Notes: generated by a model from the sequence alone, not told the origin. A stretch of 47,646 nucleotides of DNA from Strigamia acuminata (GCA_949358305.1 CASHSZ010000084.1:188001-235646), one strand, 5' to 3'; positions 31,256 through 42,188 are shown, numbered from the stretch's first letter. Numbers and translations: made by a program.

Positions 31256-31889
31256 TTATCCATTAATTAAATCAGCAGCAAACATAACATCCTGCACAAT
31301 AAACAAAGATTTGATAGTAGGTAGTTTCAAAGTGCCAAGAATATCCTCATATCTATATCTAGAAAAACGAAAAACACGGCGATGTACGAGATGTGCAAAA
31401 CGTCGTTGTACCCCTTCCAGTCGACCAATAAGAAACTCCGAACAACCAGCCCATACACAAGAGGCAAAAACCAAGAGAGAACGATTCAACGACAAATAAA
31501 GGATACGCAGGGTACCGATGGTACCAAAATCCCCAGCTAACCTGGAGATTATCTCTAGAAGGCGATTACAACCTGAAATTAACTTGGTAAAATGAGAAGA
31601 AAAAAGCAAAGATGAATCAAAGACAACCCCCAAATCACGTTGTGTAATTAAGGCATCTGGGAAGTAGCAATCTGTGCAGAACATAGGGGAACAAAAGACG
31701 ATTAACCGGACTGGTAAATGACATGACAACAGACTTGGAAGCATTAATTCTCATACAATTAGCCACTTGTATGACCAATGTTCTTATGACTAATTGAAAA
31801 CAGAAGAAAGACATCAGCCGGTCCTTAAACAGGTTGACATCAGTCCTAGTGATTGTAAATGGTAGAGGAAATTCTGGTTTTAAACCCAA
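31256..31889 (-). pseudogene. LINE (jockey-like) RT C-terminal fragment
   Basis: Two overlapping frames, joined by a shift near 31700, read INASKSVVMSF and then RDLGVVFDSSLLFSSHF, SLNRSLLVFASCVWAG and LEGVQRRFAHLVHR. These are hallmarks of the C-terminal third of non-LTR retrotransposon reverse transcriptases. It is 5' truncated, as is usual. The 3' UTR probably extends to about 31150. No poly-A tail or target duplication was identified. Confidence 0.75.
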
Positions 31890-32084
31890 GAGTGAACGGA
31901 CTCTCCTAGGTGGTTAAACTTAAAAGGAAATCTCCTATTACCCTTATTAATCCAATTGATCGAATTGATGACGATGTTTGCAACCATCTGTTGTCGAAAT
32001 TTAACAACTAATTAATCGAATATTAGTGCTACGGATAGGCCGTCAACCGGAACGGTCTCTACGGGTAACAGTATCATACATGAC

Positions 32085-32400
32085 CACACCACCATGCACA
32101 AAGATACTCGTGGCTCAGCAAGGCAGAGAATATGGATCATGAACTACTGCTCGATTGACAGTCGCATGATAATCTCCGCATAAGCGGAGTGACTCGTCTG
32201 GCTTGATTACTACCACTAACGGTGTGGCCCAGACTGAACGACGAATGGGACAGATTAATTTATCTATTTCAGCATTAACTCTAGATTTGCGGGCAAATGG
32301 GACCGTTCACGGTCTAAAAAACACAGGTATGGCATTGGGTCTGAGGTGCAATTGTACTGTGTTGATTGTTGAGTACGTAACATGTTTAAAACCATTCTTT
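32085..32400 (-). pseudogene. decayed Ty3/Gypsy reverse transcriptase
   Basis: The minus frame gives VQLHLRPNAIPVFFRP, then after a stop TVPFA, and then SVWATPLVVVIKPDESLRLC with GDYHATVNRA. These are the fingers of a Gypsy RT with the connector before it. There are in-frame stops and no flanking gag or integrase. It is not the same lineage as G1 or G2, whose equivalent reads LCIDYRPLNA or LCIDFRPLNA. Confidence 0.7.
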
Positions 32401-32575
32401 GGCATCGTAGCAACCGATACCTGGAAGCGACACGCCTGGCAAAAAACTCATCATGTGGTGACCCCAAACAGCAAGAACAATGGCCCATCTTTTATTTTTA
32501 ATTAAATACGGTAGTTGTAATAGCAAATGTTAACATTTTACGTTATTACACTATGCTGAAATAAAATTGACACAT

Positions 32576-33546
32576 TCAATCGGAGTCAAAAGTGGCCCGG
32601 AACTCGGTAGCTTCCTCTTTGGTAAAACCACACCAAGACAACATCTTCTCAAGTTCTTCTTCTTCATCGTCAAATTCTAAATCATCATCCGAAAGAAAAT
32701 AACTAGCCAAGCCCTTTTTATAATCGACAACTTCCTGGGCATTTGAAAGAATAAAATTCCAAAAACTGTCGACCAATGGCCAGTCCCTTGGATTACCAAT
32801 GCAATAAACAACCGTGCAAACGTGATGAGCGATGCAAGAACAGCTCTCTTTAAATTCCTCCATTTCCTCCTCCGTCCGAACGAATTGCTTCGCTACACCC
32901 TCCACGAAATCCCAATTGATATCATCATCACCATATTCGCACATGAGAAATACAACTCGTGCCAATATTCGTCCGATCGTCTTTTCACTCCGATGTTCGA
33001 ACAACTTGGAAATGGCGGCGGAATCTCTGCTGGAGCAAATGTCCAAACAAGTCTCGCTTAAATTCTCCGTCTCGTCTGCAAAATCACTCGGAACCAACTG
33101 GCGTCTCACTTCGGGGGAATTCAAACCACACCAAGAAAGAAACCGATTTTGAAACAACTCCGAGCTTTTGTTGTAAATCGTGTAGTCAAACGCCAGACGT
33201 TTTTTGAATTTGTCCACTTCTTGCGCGCTCGGGAAGCAAAAATCCAAAAAGCGATCGATTTTCGGCCACTTGTTTTCATCACCGACGCCGAGAACGGCAC
33301 AAACTGAGTGTGCGAGAGAAGACAAATCTCGCTTGAACATCGCCATCTCTTGTTCAGAAGCAAAATGACCATCCTGTTGTGAAACGCTCCCCACAATTCG
33401 ATCATTTAGGAATGTGGGTCGTCATGCCACGGGTTGTGCCAAACATTATTCCAGTCGTGGTGGAAGATAAATTGTATCATCCATTGATCTCGCAATCGGT
33501 TCAGGAATTGGGTCACGGTAGTCATTAACTCTTGTCTCGCGTCCAT
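32576..33546 (-). CDS. host-like protein with internal duplication
   Basis: The main frame (33394-32576, stop TGA) follows a 5' portion beginning at ATG 33546 (MDARQELMTTVTQFLNRLRD). The portion is open to 33406 and overlaps the main frame, so one frameshift near 33410-33430 separates them. Two related blocks of about 85 residues occur, near main-frame residues 13-95 and 178-262. Each has E-M-x-x-FK, AH-x-VC-x-V, WP-x-x-D-x-F, AQEV and LSWCG at matching places. The linker has an acidic run DDDLEFDDEEEE. There is no signal peptide or membrane segment. It resembles a multigene family of unknown function recalled from spiders. The G2 LTR starts 88 bp upstream of the ATG and may have replaced the promoter. 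Confidence 0.6.
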
Positions 33547-33758
33547 TGTTTCAACGATGAGTCGATGAGGCGAAAAATGAGAAAGAAAATAAAATCTCCA
33601 AAAAAAATCTCAAACTCACGTAACATGTTTACTTTGTGGTGACCTCAAATATTCCTATTTGAGTGCGCACCATATTTCCAAATTGTCTTATAAACATATT
33701 CAACAAACTTATATGTTTTGTTTCAATGTAAATTGAAATAAAACATACATTAATAAAA

Positions 33759-33765
33759 TATAAAA
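33759..33765 (+). promoter_or_regulatory. TATA box in G2 LTR
   Basis: TATAAAA lies 125 bp into the LTR, with a start of transcription expected near 33790. This would give a leader of about 1 kb that contains the whole hairpin array. Confidence 0.5.
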
Positions 33766-34172
33766 CAAGACACAATATTACCCAAATAATATTGTGTTTT
33801 GCAGCAAGTTTTGGCCCAGCAACAGCGTCAACCAATCGCGCTGCAGCGTGCATTGCTTTGATGATGCTGCTAGGCGTGTGCCTGGGCGGAGCATCCCTTC
33901 CCCTCGCGCGTGCCCGGCTCGATTGTTGCACACGACCCGAAGGCGGCCGTGTGTGATCTTCATGCAACTCGTCATCTGCGCAGCTTTTCTGAGCAGATTT
34001 AGAAGTGAGCCAAACGGTTTTGGCCCACTCTTCCCGCACTCTTGATTCCACCTCCAAACTGTTCACAACCGTGTCAAACTTCTGCCAAAACTGCAAAGTG
34101 TGATCTGTGATTCTTGGACGAATTGAGTTTCATCGCTGGTCTGTACCCACTGTACGGAATAGCAACTTTCTA

Positions 34173-34427
34173 GCTTGAATTACTACGAGTAATTTAAGCC
34201 ATTTCTGTGTGTGAAACTAACATCGAGTTTACTCTGTTAGTTTGAAGGCTTTGTGTTGAGTTTAACTCCACAAGGCGAATTGTGTTAAGACGGATTGTTA
34301 CGTCGAGCTTGCTCCGTAATAATCAAATCGCTGTGTGCAAGACGTATTCTCGTGTTGAGCTTGCTCCGCGAGGATTTTTAGTATATTTTAGCAAAGTATT
34401 TTAGCGTCGAGTTTACTCCGCTAAAAT
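34173..34427 (+). other. array of hairpins with a conserved loop and variable stems
   Basis: The stems are: A, GCTTGAATTACT/AGTAATTTAAGC (34173-34184/34188-34199); B, AAACTAACA/TGTTAGTTT (34214-34222/34235-34243); C, CTTTGTG/CACAAGG (34249-34255/34269-34275); D, GATTGTTACG/CGTAATAATC (34293-34302/34315-34324); E, ATTCTCGTG/CGCGAGGAT (34346-34354/34367-34375); F, ATTTTAGCG/CGCTAAAAT (34398-34406/34419-34427). The loops of B-F are TCGAGTTTACTC, TTGAGTTTAACTC, TCGAGCTTGCTC, TTGAGCTTGCTC and TCGAGTTTACTC. Every loop can form an inner GAG/CTC with a 2-nt 5' bulge. Stems share no sequence and include G-U pairs, so pairing is conserved rather than sequence. A packaging, dimerisation or protein-binding role in genomic RNA is inferred. 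Confidence 0.85.
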
Positions 34428-34714
34428 CCCGCGCTCACACGACGCCATCGACGCCATTTTGGAGCCAACGGTCAACTGTGAGTGTCCAAGTACGAAGAGA
34501 AACCAGATCGACCCAGTCATTACACTTATTATTTCGCATTATATTCGGGTGTATTTAAAACGATTAAAACAATCTAATTTTTCCTTTACTCTGTGTAAAA
34601 TCATTCCCCTAGACAACCATTTGGCCACAGAGTAGAAGTCCTGTACGGCATCTCACCGACGATTGCTTATTAAATTTATATAATTTAATAAGTAAAAACC
34701 CGGATCGCCGCACT

Positions 34715-34734
34715 TGGGGGCCCGTCCGGGATTG
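34715..34734 (+). other. G2 primer binding site, tRNA-Pro type
   Basis: TGGGGGCCCGTCCGGGATTG starts two bases after the LTR. It matches the complement of the 3' end of tRNA-Pro with one acceptor-stem difference in my recollection. The same tRNA primes several vertebrate gammaretroviruses. Confidence 0.75.
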
Positions 34735-34804
34735 TTTTGATTATTAAAATCCGATTTTTGCGAAAAAATCCTTTATTTCCATTGTTCTTTTTCAATTTGA
34801 CAAA

Positions 34805-37696
34805 ATGGCGACGCCAATGCAAATTCTAAAACGACAGCGAGGTCGACCAAGCACTCAGAAACGAGCAGCGACGGTTTTGCCGGCTCTCGAGCCTGAAATG
34901 CTTATGGAGAAAATTATTTCTGAAGAAATAACACCAGTTCCAGATCCGAAACAACTTAAGGATGCTGAAAATGAAGTTGCTAGAGCATTAAGCGCTTCAA
35001 GTGCGAGTTCTAACGACCAAGAACTCCCGCCACTTCCACTGGAGGAAGTGGAAAACACGTTACGTGAAATGGAAAGTGAATCGTCTCACGAATCACCTCC
35101 TCGCATGACCATGCTGGATGCTTTGAGAAATCAAGCACGCCAGGATGGCGCCCAAATAACGGACGACATGACGGTGGAAGAGATTCATCGCGCCATGATA
35201 CGACTTCACACTGATCGTGCCGTTTCAAATTTACAATTTGAAATGGAACGAAAAGAAGCTGAGCTTCAACAACAAAAAGCGGAGGTTGAGCTTCAACACA
35301 TGGAACTCAATCGACAAAATGAGGAATTTCTAGCCCAAAAAGCTAGAGAATACAGATTAAAAGGTGAAGTGGAAGATCTTTCTAAAATGAATACTAGAAA
35401 TGAACTTTCAATTCGCTCACACCAAGAGGCGCGAAGACAGCTCGAGCTTACCAAAAGTAAGCTGGAGCAGAAAAATAAAGAATTGATTGATTTGGCAGAC
35501 CACTACCAACGCAATCATAATCAACTAGTGAGATATGCTGCTGAATTAGACACACGTGCTAAAACACAGCGTACTCGCGAAAGCAAAATAGCTAAGCGTG
35601 AAGACGAGATTTTCCACTCGCTGGATCAACCCAGTACGAGCGGACAAGTCAAGTCTAGCGGCCCTGCTAAGCGATTACAACCAGAATCGCAAAATCAAAT
35701 AAACGAGAATGAAATTCTCCGAGCTGATTTGTTACGCGCTCAAGAAGAGCTTGCAGAAATGAAAGACCGTTTGCAAGCAAGAAATTATACTGACCAATTG
35801 GTGCAACCAGAAATGGCTGCGCCAACTGTCCCTATTTTGACTCCCGAAACAATAACAATTTCTGTTGTTTCAGAGTTAAGTAGCCAATCTGGATTATCGA
35901 GTGATGACGACCAACGTTCGCGTCGTCGCCATCGCTCAAAAAGAAAACGTTCTTCAGATTCTGAGGAACGGAGAGCTGATCGCAATCCGCTCCCTGGTAA
36001 TCGAAACCCTATTTTTCACAACAGTGACCGACTGTTGGGGATAGTAGACGATCGAAATAGACGGCATGAAACTGGTATTCATGTTACTCGAACGATACCA
36101 CTGACTCAACAGCAAGACTTGTCAAAAAGAAGTCGACGAGACACCAATCCAGCACGCGAACCGCCGGACGGACATGAAAGCCCGCCAGGTGGGGGTCAGT
36201 ATAGAAGAAATCCACCAGATGGAGGAAATCCAGATGGACATGGAGATGGACCACCTGGAGGTGGACGTCGACCGCCCGACGATGACGGCGACCCACCCGA
36301 CCCACCTGAAACACCACATTTTAACACGCCTTCAAATTCACAATCTGATTCAAGGTCGGATTCTGATGTGAATGCGCAACAAGAACGCGATAATCGACAT
36401 CGATCTCATCGACGTCGACATCGAGGCCATTCTTCTCGGCGTAATACACATTATTACACTGCTGAAGAAATTGATCGATTATTAGCTGATCGTCGATCTT
36501 CCGATCGATCTGACGCTACTGCCGATAATGCTGACATTGCATTACGACAAAAAATTGCACAATATACTGCCAACAACTGGACTCACGATCTAGTTGATGA
36601 AAGAACTATTAGATGGGATCACATCAAACCCGCTTTATTCGATGGAGAATGGGAAGCTGGATCCACTCTTTTAGATGAAGTTTTACGAATTTCAAGGTTG
36701 AATGGCATTGCATGTCACACTGCTTTGAAAAGAGTAGTACCAAAAGCTCTTATAGATCGAGCTGAGAAATGGTTTTATTCTAAACAATTTCAAAACTGGA
36801 ATCACTTTGTAGAGGAATTCATGACTGAATATGGGGAGTCAAGTGAAGACTTACTACAAATGTGGGATAATCTTTCTCAAAATAAAGGCGAAAGTCTTCA
36901 CTCTTATTTAAGAAGGACTGAGGATTTATTGGTCACTCTCCCTTATACAATGGGAGATGCAGCCATTGATCGTCAATTCCGACGTGGATTGACAGATTAT
37001 TCAAAAAATGTTCTACTTTCAGTACGAGCACCTTATCCGGGTGGTTTCGCTGAATTAGCCAAATTTATGCGAGCCAATCAAATAAGGATTGACGAAAATT
37101 ATAAAGCTTATCTACCAGCTGATGAAAAAGTTGCGTACGCTAAGCGACAGCAACGGAGAAAGGAATTAGCAAAAGACACACGTTTTGCTAACACCCCTCT
37201 TTTGCAACCCCCAAAACGAGGAGATTTTTTGGCAGAAACTGCTAAGGAATCTAAAAAGGGATCGGATGGGAAAAATCCACATCCAACCCCTAAAGCTCAC
37301 TTAGCCGAAGTGACAGATATGGAAGCTGCTTCGGAACCAGAGAAATCTGACTCGGAACCAGAAAGCGAGGCTGCAGCTGCTTTATTAGCCCGTAATAACG
37401 CAGTAGCTCGAAAATTTGGACCAAAGATGGCGCCTAAAAACGTTACTTTTGGTTCACCAAAAACAGACGCGCTCAGTAGATCGAAGTCGCCGACCCCTAA
37501 GAAGGACGAAGCCAAACGTTCAAGTTCGCCTTCGCCAAAAGTCGCGAAATCGCCTGCTACTGATCCATGTAATATTTGTAAAAAATTGGGACATTGGGCT
37601 AAAGAATGTCCTGACAGAAAATCGAGCAAAGACAAGATTATAGAAGAGTTCGAGAAATCGATGAAATCAATCGGCGAGCTTCTAAAAAACTTGTAA
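34805..37696 (+). CDS. gag: G2 gag polyprotein, intact
   Basis: ATG in context CAAAATGG opens 963 codons. Residues ~120-275 form a long coiled coil with regular Leu/Glu/Gln heptads. Residues ~375-400 and ~530-560 are Arg/Ser/His-rich. A Gly/Pro-rich segment lies between. A capsid-like domain covers ~600-790 (TLLDEVLRISRLNG, AEKWFYSKQFQNW, SYLRRTEDLL). The C-terminus has a CCHC knuckle (CNICKKLGHWAKEC, ~922). The last codons contain the frameshift heptamer. It corresponds to G1 gag in plan, including the charged N-terminal half, and shows no internal stop. Confidence 0.92.
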   Translation: MATPMQILKRQRGRPSTQKRAATVLPALEPEMLMEKIISEEITPVPDPKQLKDAENEVARALSASSASSNDQELPPLPLEEVENTLREMESESSHESPPRMTMLDALRNQARQDGAQITDDMTVEEIHRAMIRLHTDRAVSNLQFEMERKEAELQQQKAEVELQHMELNRQNEEFLAQKAREYRLKGEVEDLSKMNTRNELSIRSHQEARRQLELTKSKLEQKNKELIDLADHYQRNHNQLVRYAAELDTRAKTQRTRESKIAKREDEIFHSLDQPSTSGQVKSSGPAKRLQPESQNQINENEILRADLLRAQEELAEMKDRLQARNYTDQLVQPEMAAPTVPILTPETITISVVSELSSQSGLSSDDDQRSRRRHRSKRKRSSDSEERRADRNPLPGNRNPIFHNSDRLLGIVDDRNRRHETGIHVTRTIPLTQQQDLSKRSRRDTNPAREPPDGHESPPGGGQYRRNPPDGGNPDGHGDGPPGGGRRPPDDDGDPPDPPETPHFNTPSNSQSDSRSDSDVNAQQERDNRHRSHRRRHRGHSSRRNTHYYTAEEIDRLLADRRSSDRSDATADNADIALRQKIAQYTANNWTHDLVDERTIRWDHIKPALFDGEWEAGSTLLDEVLRISRLNGIACHTALKRVVPKALIDRAEKWFYSKQFQNWNHFVEEFMTEYGESSEDLLQMWDNLSQNKGESLHSYLRRTEDLLVTLPYTMGDAAIDRQFRRGLTDYSKNVLLSVRAPYPGGFAELAKFMRANQIRIDENYKAYLPADEKVAYAKRQQRRKELAKDTRFANTPLLQPPKRGDFLAETAKESKKGSDGKNPHPTPKAHLAEVTDMEAASEPEKSDSEPESEAAAALLARNNAVARKFGPKMAPKNVTFGSPKTDALSRSKSPTPKKDEAKRSSSPSPKVAKSPATDPCNICKKLGHWAKECPDRKSSKDKIIEEFEKSMKSIGELLKNL

Positions 37697-37725
37697 GCGC
37701 GCATCCAGACGGTCTAGTGGATGCG
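37684..37725 (+). promoter_or_regulatory. -1 ribosomal frameshift signal, G2 gag/pol
   Basis: Gag codons CTA AAA AAC contain A AAA AAC (37684-37690), three codons including the stop before the gag end. A 9-nt spacer leads to the stem CGCATCC/GGATGCG (37700-37706/37719-37725) with a possible inner AGA/TCT. Slipping back one base reads CTT GTA AGC, the open pol frame. G1 has the same heptamer and a stronger stem. Confidence 0.75.
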
Positions 37726-40700
37726 ACGCCTACCGCCTCGGAAAATGAACTAACACCATCTCAGATTTTAGATGAATTTTTAAATACACAGATTAAATTA
37801 GAATTAGAAAATAATTTAATATTTCCAAAAATTGATGTTTCCAGTTTAAGGCTTGTGCTGCAAAATGAAAACATCACTGAAGAATTTTTTAAAGAAAAAG
37901 TTCAACAAATAAAAGTTGATTGGGAATCTAAAATAAAAGATGCTGTTACTTTACTTGATGAAAAAACTAGGCCAACACCTGAAATCACTGAAGGATCAGA
38001 TAAAATTGATTTACCTGGTCTTGATGAATGCATTGAAAAATTAATGGCTACAACGCTAGTCACTAATGATTTATTGGACGAATTACCATTGGATCCGCCA
38101 ATAGAAATTAAGCCACCGCGACGTTTTAAATGCAAGTACGCGGACATACCAAACAGCAATGATTTGCCGACGATTCGATTGCAGACGGCAAACGGTATGA
38201 TAACAGGGATGTTAGACTCTGGAGCTAATCGAAGCTTCATGGCCTACTCCGTAGTAATTTCGCTGAAACTGGAAGATGAAATTCGACCAATAGGACCGGA
38301 TGTGAGAGTTACGACTGCTTCAGAAGATGTAGTCCCTGAAGGGACTCTCCTACTTTCTTTTGCATGGACACACGGGATGTTAAGTCATCCATTCATAATT
38401 TTAAGAAATAAATATCCTATTATTTTATTAGGATGTGTTTTCATGAATCGACTCAATATTCAACCAAATCCTAAGACCATGTCTTGGAATTTTGTCAAGT
38501 CTTTGAAAGAAGATTTACCTTTTGTTCCTCAAGCGATTCTTGATCGTTATCAAGAGTTTCTTGATCCACCCGAAGAAATCATGAAACGCGACTTTATTAA
38601 AGCAAATCACATGAAAGCTGGTTCCGCCACTGCATGTCAAGCTAAAGTTGCCGATGAAGAAAATATAGTACAAAGACTTGTTAGCGATGCTAATTTGTCA
38701 ATGGAAAATAATTTAATGCTTGAAAAAGTATTAAAGAAACATGAAAAGATTTTATCACGCCGACCAGGTAGAACACACCTCGTTAGGCATGAAATTAAAC
38801 TGGACACTAAAGTTCCGATTAGAGTTCCGTTTAAAAGCGTAAATCCACAGAAACGTGAAATTATCCGTCAAATCTGTCAAGATATGTTGGATAATGGGTA
38901 CGTTGAACAAGCCACTGGAGACTATGGGATGCGAATAGTTCTAGTGATGCGTCCGGATTGTGATCCAAGACTCTGCATTGATTTTAGACCACTCAATGCA
39001 CATACATTATACGACCCTCCTCAAATGCCCAGCATTGAGGAAATCTTGCGAGAACTCGGAAGGTTTGAATGGGTCACAACAATAGATTTGTCAAAAGGCT
39101 ATTGGCAGATAGAGGTTCATCCGAACGACCGTGCTAAAACTGCATTTTGGAGCCCTTTGGGTCGACTACAATTTCGAGTCATGCCCTTTGGTCTCGTAAA
39201 TGCGCCGTCAACTTTCCAGAAGTTAATAGAAAAAATTTTGGGGGACGCCTATCGAAAATTTGCATGGGCATACCTCGATGATATAATCATTATATCTAAA
39301 AATTTTGAAGAACACATGATTCATCTGGAAGAAATTCTGAGTAAACTTGAAAATGCAAATCTTCATGTTCATCCAGAAAAATCGAAATTTGGCAGAAAAG
39401 AATTAACTTTTCTTGGTTACAAGTTAAGTGTTCAAGGAGTTAGTGTCGACCCTAAAAAAGTCGCCGCCATTAAAGAAATGCCAGCTCCTTCAAATTTGAA
39501 AGAGTTGCAAAGATTTTTGGGAATGGTGAACTTTTTTCACCGATTACTTAAGAATCTGGCAGTAATGACAGAACCTCTACGTCCTTTACTCAAAAAGGAT
39601 GTGGAATTTATTTGGTCAGACATTCATCAAGAAGCTTTTGATCAAATAAAAGATGCTTTAACAAATGCGGAAACAATGGCCATGCCTGATTTGATAGAAC
39701 CATTCATTGTGCATACCGACGCCAGCAGAAAAGGACTAGGCGCCGCGCTTATGCAAATGAGAGAAATCGATGATCAAAATATCGAAGTGCCTTGTGTTTA
39801 TGCCAGCAGAAGTTTACAACCTGCTGAGATAAATTACAGCGCCACAGAATTGGAGTGCCTAGCGGTAATCTGGGCATTACGTAAATTTCGACATTATTTG
39901 GAATTTACAACATTCATAGTAAGGACTGACCATCAAGCATTAAAATGGTTGATGCAGTTGGACGAACCTGCTGGAAGGTTAGCGCGTTGGCAAATGGAGC
40001 TAATGCGCTACTCTTTCGAAATACAATATATTAAAGGTCCACTAAATGTTTTAGCGGATGCTTTATCCAGATCACCGATTGATAAACCAGAAAATCCTGA
40101 AGATGATGGAGATAATGACGAATTATTATCTTACTGTCCATCACCACAACGAAAATGGAAAATGGGAAAATTCCATGAGCTTCCTGTCTCCACATTAGAG
40201 GAAAAGGAAGATCATGAATTCGTCAACTATTGGACTAAAATTTATGACTCCTCTGAGGAATCAGATGTCGTCATAAGAGCGCAAATTTCAAGGAAATTCC
40301 AAGTTCCTTCGTCAAATGTTTTAATAAAAGCATTTGTCGCCAAAATTGTAGAACGTCTTGATTGTGAACCTCCCACAAGGGAAGACATAATCAAGGCCCA
40401 AAAAGAAGATAAAGTTTGCCAATTGATGCGTAATTTTTTAAATTGTAATCAATTTCCGCCTGACGTCACAACGCGACTCCAGAGGAAACAATATAGAAAA
40501 CACGCAACCACCTTCTTAATTGAAGATGACTTATTAATGCAATTTCATCCCACAATGTCTGATGAATTGGGGGAGGATGGGAGAGCACTCAAAGTTTTTG
40601 TACCTCAGACATTGAAGTATAAAATTATTTGGCTAATGCATGGCCACCCACTTTCTGGCCACCCAGGAATTGCAAGGACTCTTTATTGAGCACGCCGAAT

Positions 40701-42165
40701 TTATACCTGGAAAGGCATGAAATCGGACATTACGAGATTCATTCGACATTGCGAGCGTTGTCAAGCTTGCAAGCCTCGAACGAAGGGACAAATTGAAGCA
40801 GCGCAAATGGGTCCTTACAGCCCATTTGACTGCCTAAGTGTTGATTTGACCGGCCCGAAACCTCGGACGCGCAAAAACAACACACATATTTTAGTCATAC
40901 TTGACGTGGCAACTCATTGGCCAGAATTATATCCAATGTGTAACCCCACTGCTGGAAAAGTAGCAAATTGCATTTATCACCTTTCCATGAGCATGGGATT
41001 CCCTCGTAAAATTATTTCTGACAACGGCCCGCAATTTCGTGCCCAAGTCTTTAAAAAATTTTGTGAAAAGTTCAAGATGGTTCCAACACCAACTTCAACG
41101 TATCACCCACAAGCTAACCCGGTTGAAAGGGTTAACCGTGACATCAAATATTTGGTTGCAATTTATTCATCTGTTCATTCCAAATGGGACGAATATTTGC
41201 GTGAATTTGCATTTAGTTTGAGAACTACGGTGACGAGAGGAAGAGACTTCTCTCCCGCATTTCTTAACTTTTTTCGCGAACTCAGAGTACCTTGGGATCC
41301 AAGAATACCTGAAGGAATTTTGGTCGTAGATCCAAAAAACCCACATTTATACGTGCAAAAATTAGAAGCCGTTATCGCCGAAACATATCAGCACATGATG
41401 TCGCACGTGTTAGATTTGCGTAGACGAGTTAATCTTAAAAAAGAAGGTGAGAAGTTCTCCAATTTTAAATTAAACGATTTAGTTTGGAGAGATTCTCATG
41501 TTTTGTCGAGCGCTGCCCGCGGCATTGCAGCTGGCATCGCTGATAAAAGAACAGGACCTTATGTAATAACCAAAGTATTACAGGGAGGTTCAGTAGAATT
41601 GAGAAAGCTAGAAAATAACGAAATATTTCCAGCTGTCCATTCGTCGGAATTAACTCCGTATTTCCCGAGTTTCGACCAGGAAGTATGGCTCGAAGGTGAA
41701 GAAGTCGGTCAAAAAACTGAAAATATAATTAATACGTTAGATGACGATGAATTAAAGAAAATACCTGTCGATAATTCATCCAAACCACAAATGGAGTCAG
41801 ACCTCGTGAATAACGACGTTGAACTTCGTGACAGTTTCAAAAAGCTCGAAATTGCTAAAAAATTAAATAAAAAGGTGTTTTTAGAAAAGAAACAAAAAAC
41901 ATCTGAAATAAAAGACTCATCTGACTCAGTCTCCGATGACAATGAAGATGGCGATTTAAATACAATAAATCCCTCGCCGACAAAGAGATATAATCTTCGG
42001 ACTCGTAAACCGAGAGGAAAAAACAACATGTGTCTTCTCCCCTCGATAACCTCGAGATCCAGGGATCAGCCGTATGACGTAAGGAGCAATTCCTCAAGCC
42101 ATACTCAAACCAATCAAACAGTAAGATTGGATGACGTCACTAACAGCGACGTTACCCAAACGTAA
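37690..42165 (+). pseudogene. pol: G2 pol (PR-RT-RNase H-INT), one TGA
   Basis: Entered by -1 frameshift, the frame encodes the protease (GMLDSGANRSF, ~38208-38240), RT (LCIDFRPLNA, TTIDLSKGYW, AYLDDIII at 39268-39291), RNase H (HTDASRKGLGAAL, ATELECLAVIWA, RTDHQALKWL, ADALSRS), the integrase zinc site (H-x-H ... CERCQAC), catalytic residues (DCLSVDLTGP, SDNGPQF, NPVERVNRD) and GPY/F (DKRTGPYVI). A TGA at 40687-40689 interrupts the zinc domain where G1 has Arg, consistent with a CGA to TGA transition. Everything after it continues in the same frame to the stop at 42163-42165. All catalytic acids are present. Confidence 0.93.
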
Positions 42166-42188
42166 CTTCCGGTATTTGAACTGATCAC
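42165..42188 (+). promoter_or_regulatory. conserved block between pol and ORF3 (G2)
   Basis: It matches 18 of 24 positions with 6497-6520 of G1 (minus) and starts at the last base of the pol stop codon. It lies upstream of the 5' UTR intron and ORF3. A promoter for the ORF3 transcript is possible. Confidence 0.45.

Larger units (their letters stand above)
33635..34712 (+). repeat. G2 5' LTR (1078 bp)
   Basis: It starts TGTGGTGACC (as G1) and ends GCCGCA, two bases before the PBS. A TATA box lies at 33759-33765, the hairpin array at 34173-34427, and an AT-rich palindrome CTTATTAAATT/AATTTAATAAG at 34666-34692 near the U5 end, as in G1. The boundary is inferred from the similarity of the first ten bases to G1 and the PBS position, since there is no second copy to compare. 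Confidence 0.75.

Noticed and set aside
33630-33640. Similarity of GTTTACT before G2 and before G1 (1672-1678) as a shared target
   Set aside because: Seven AT-rich bases at opposite LTR ends; chance is enough.
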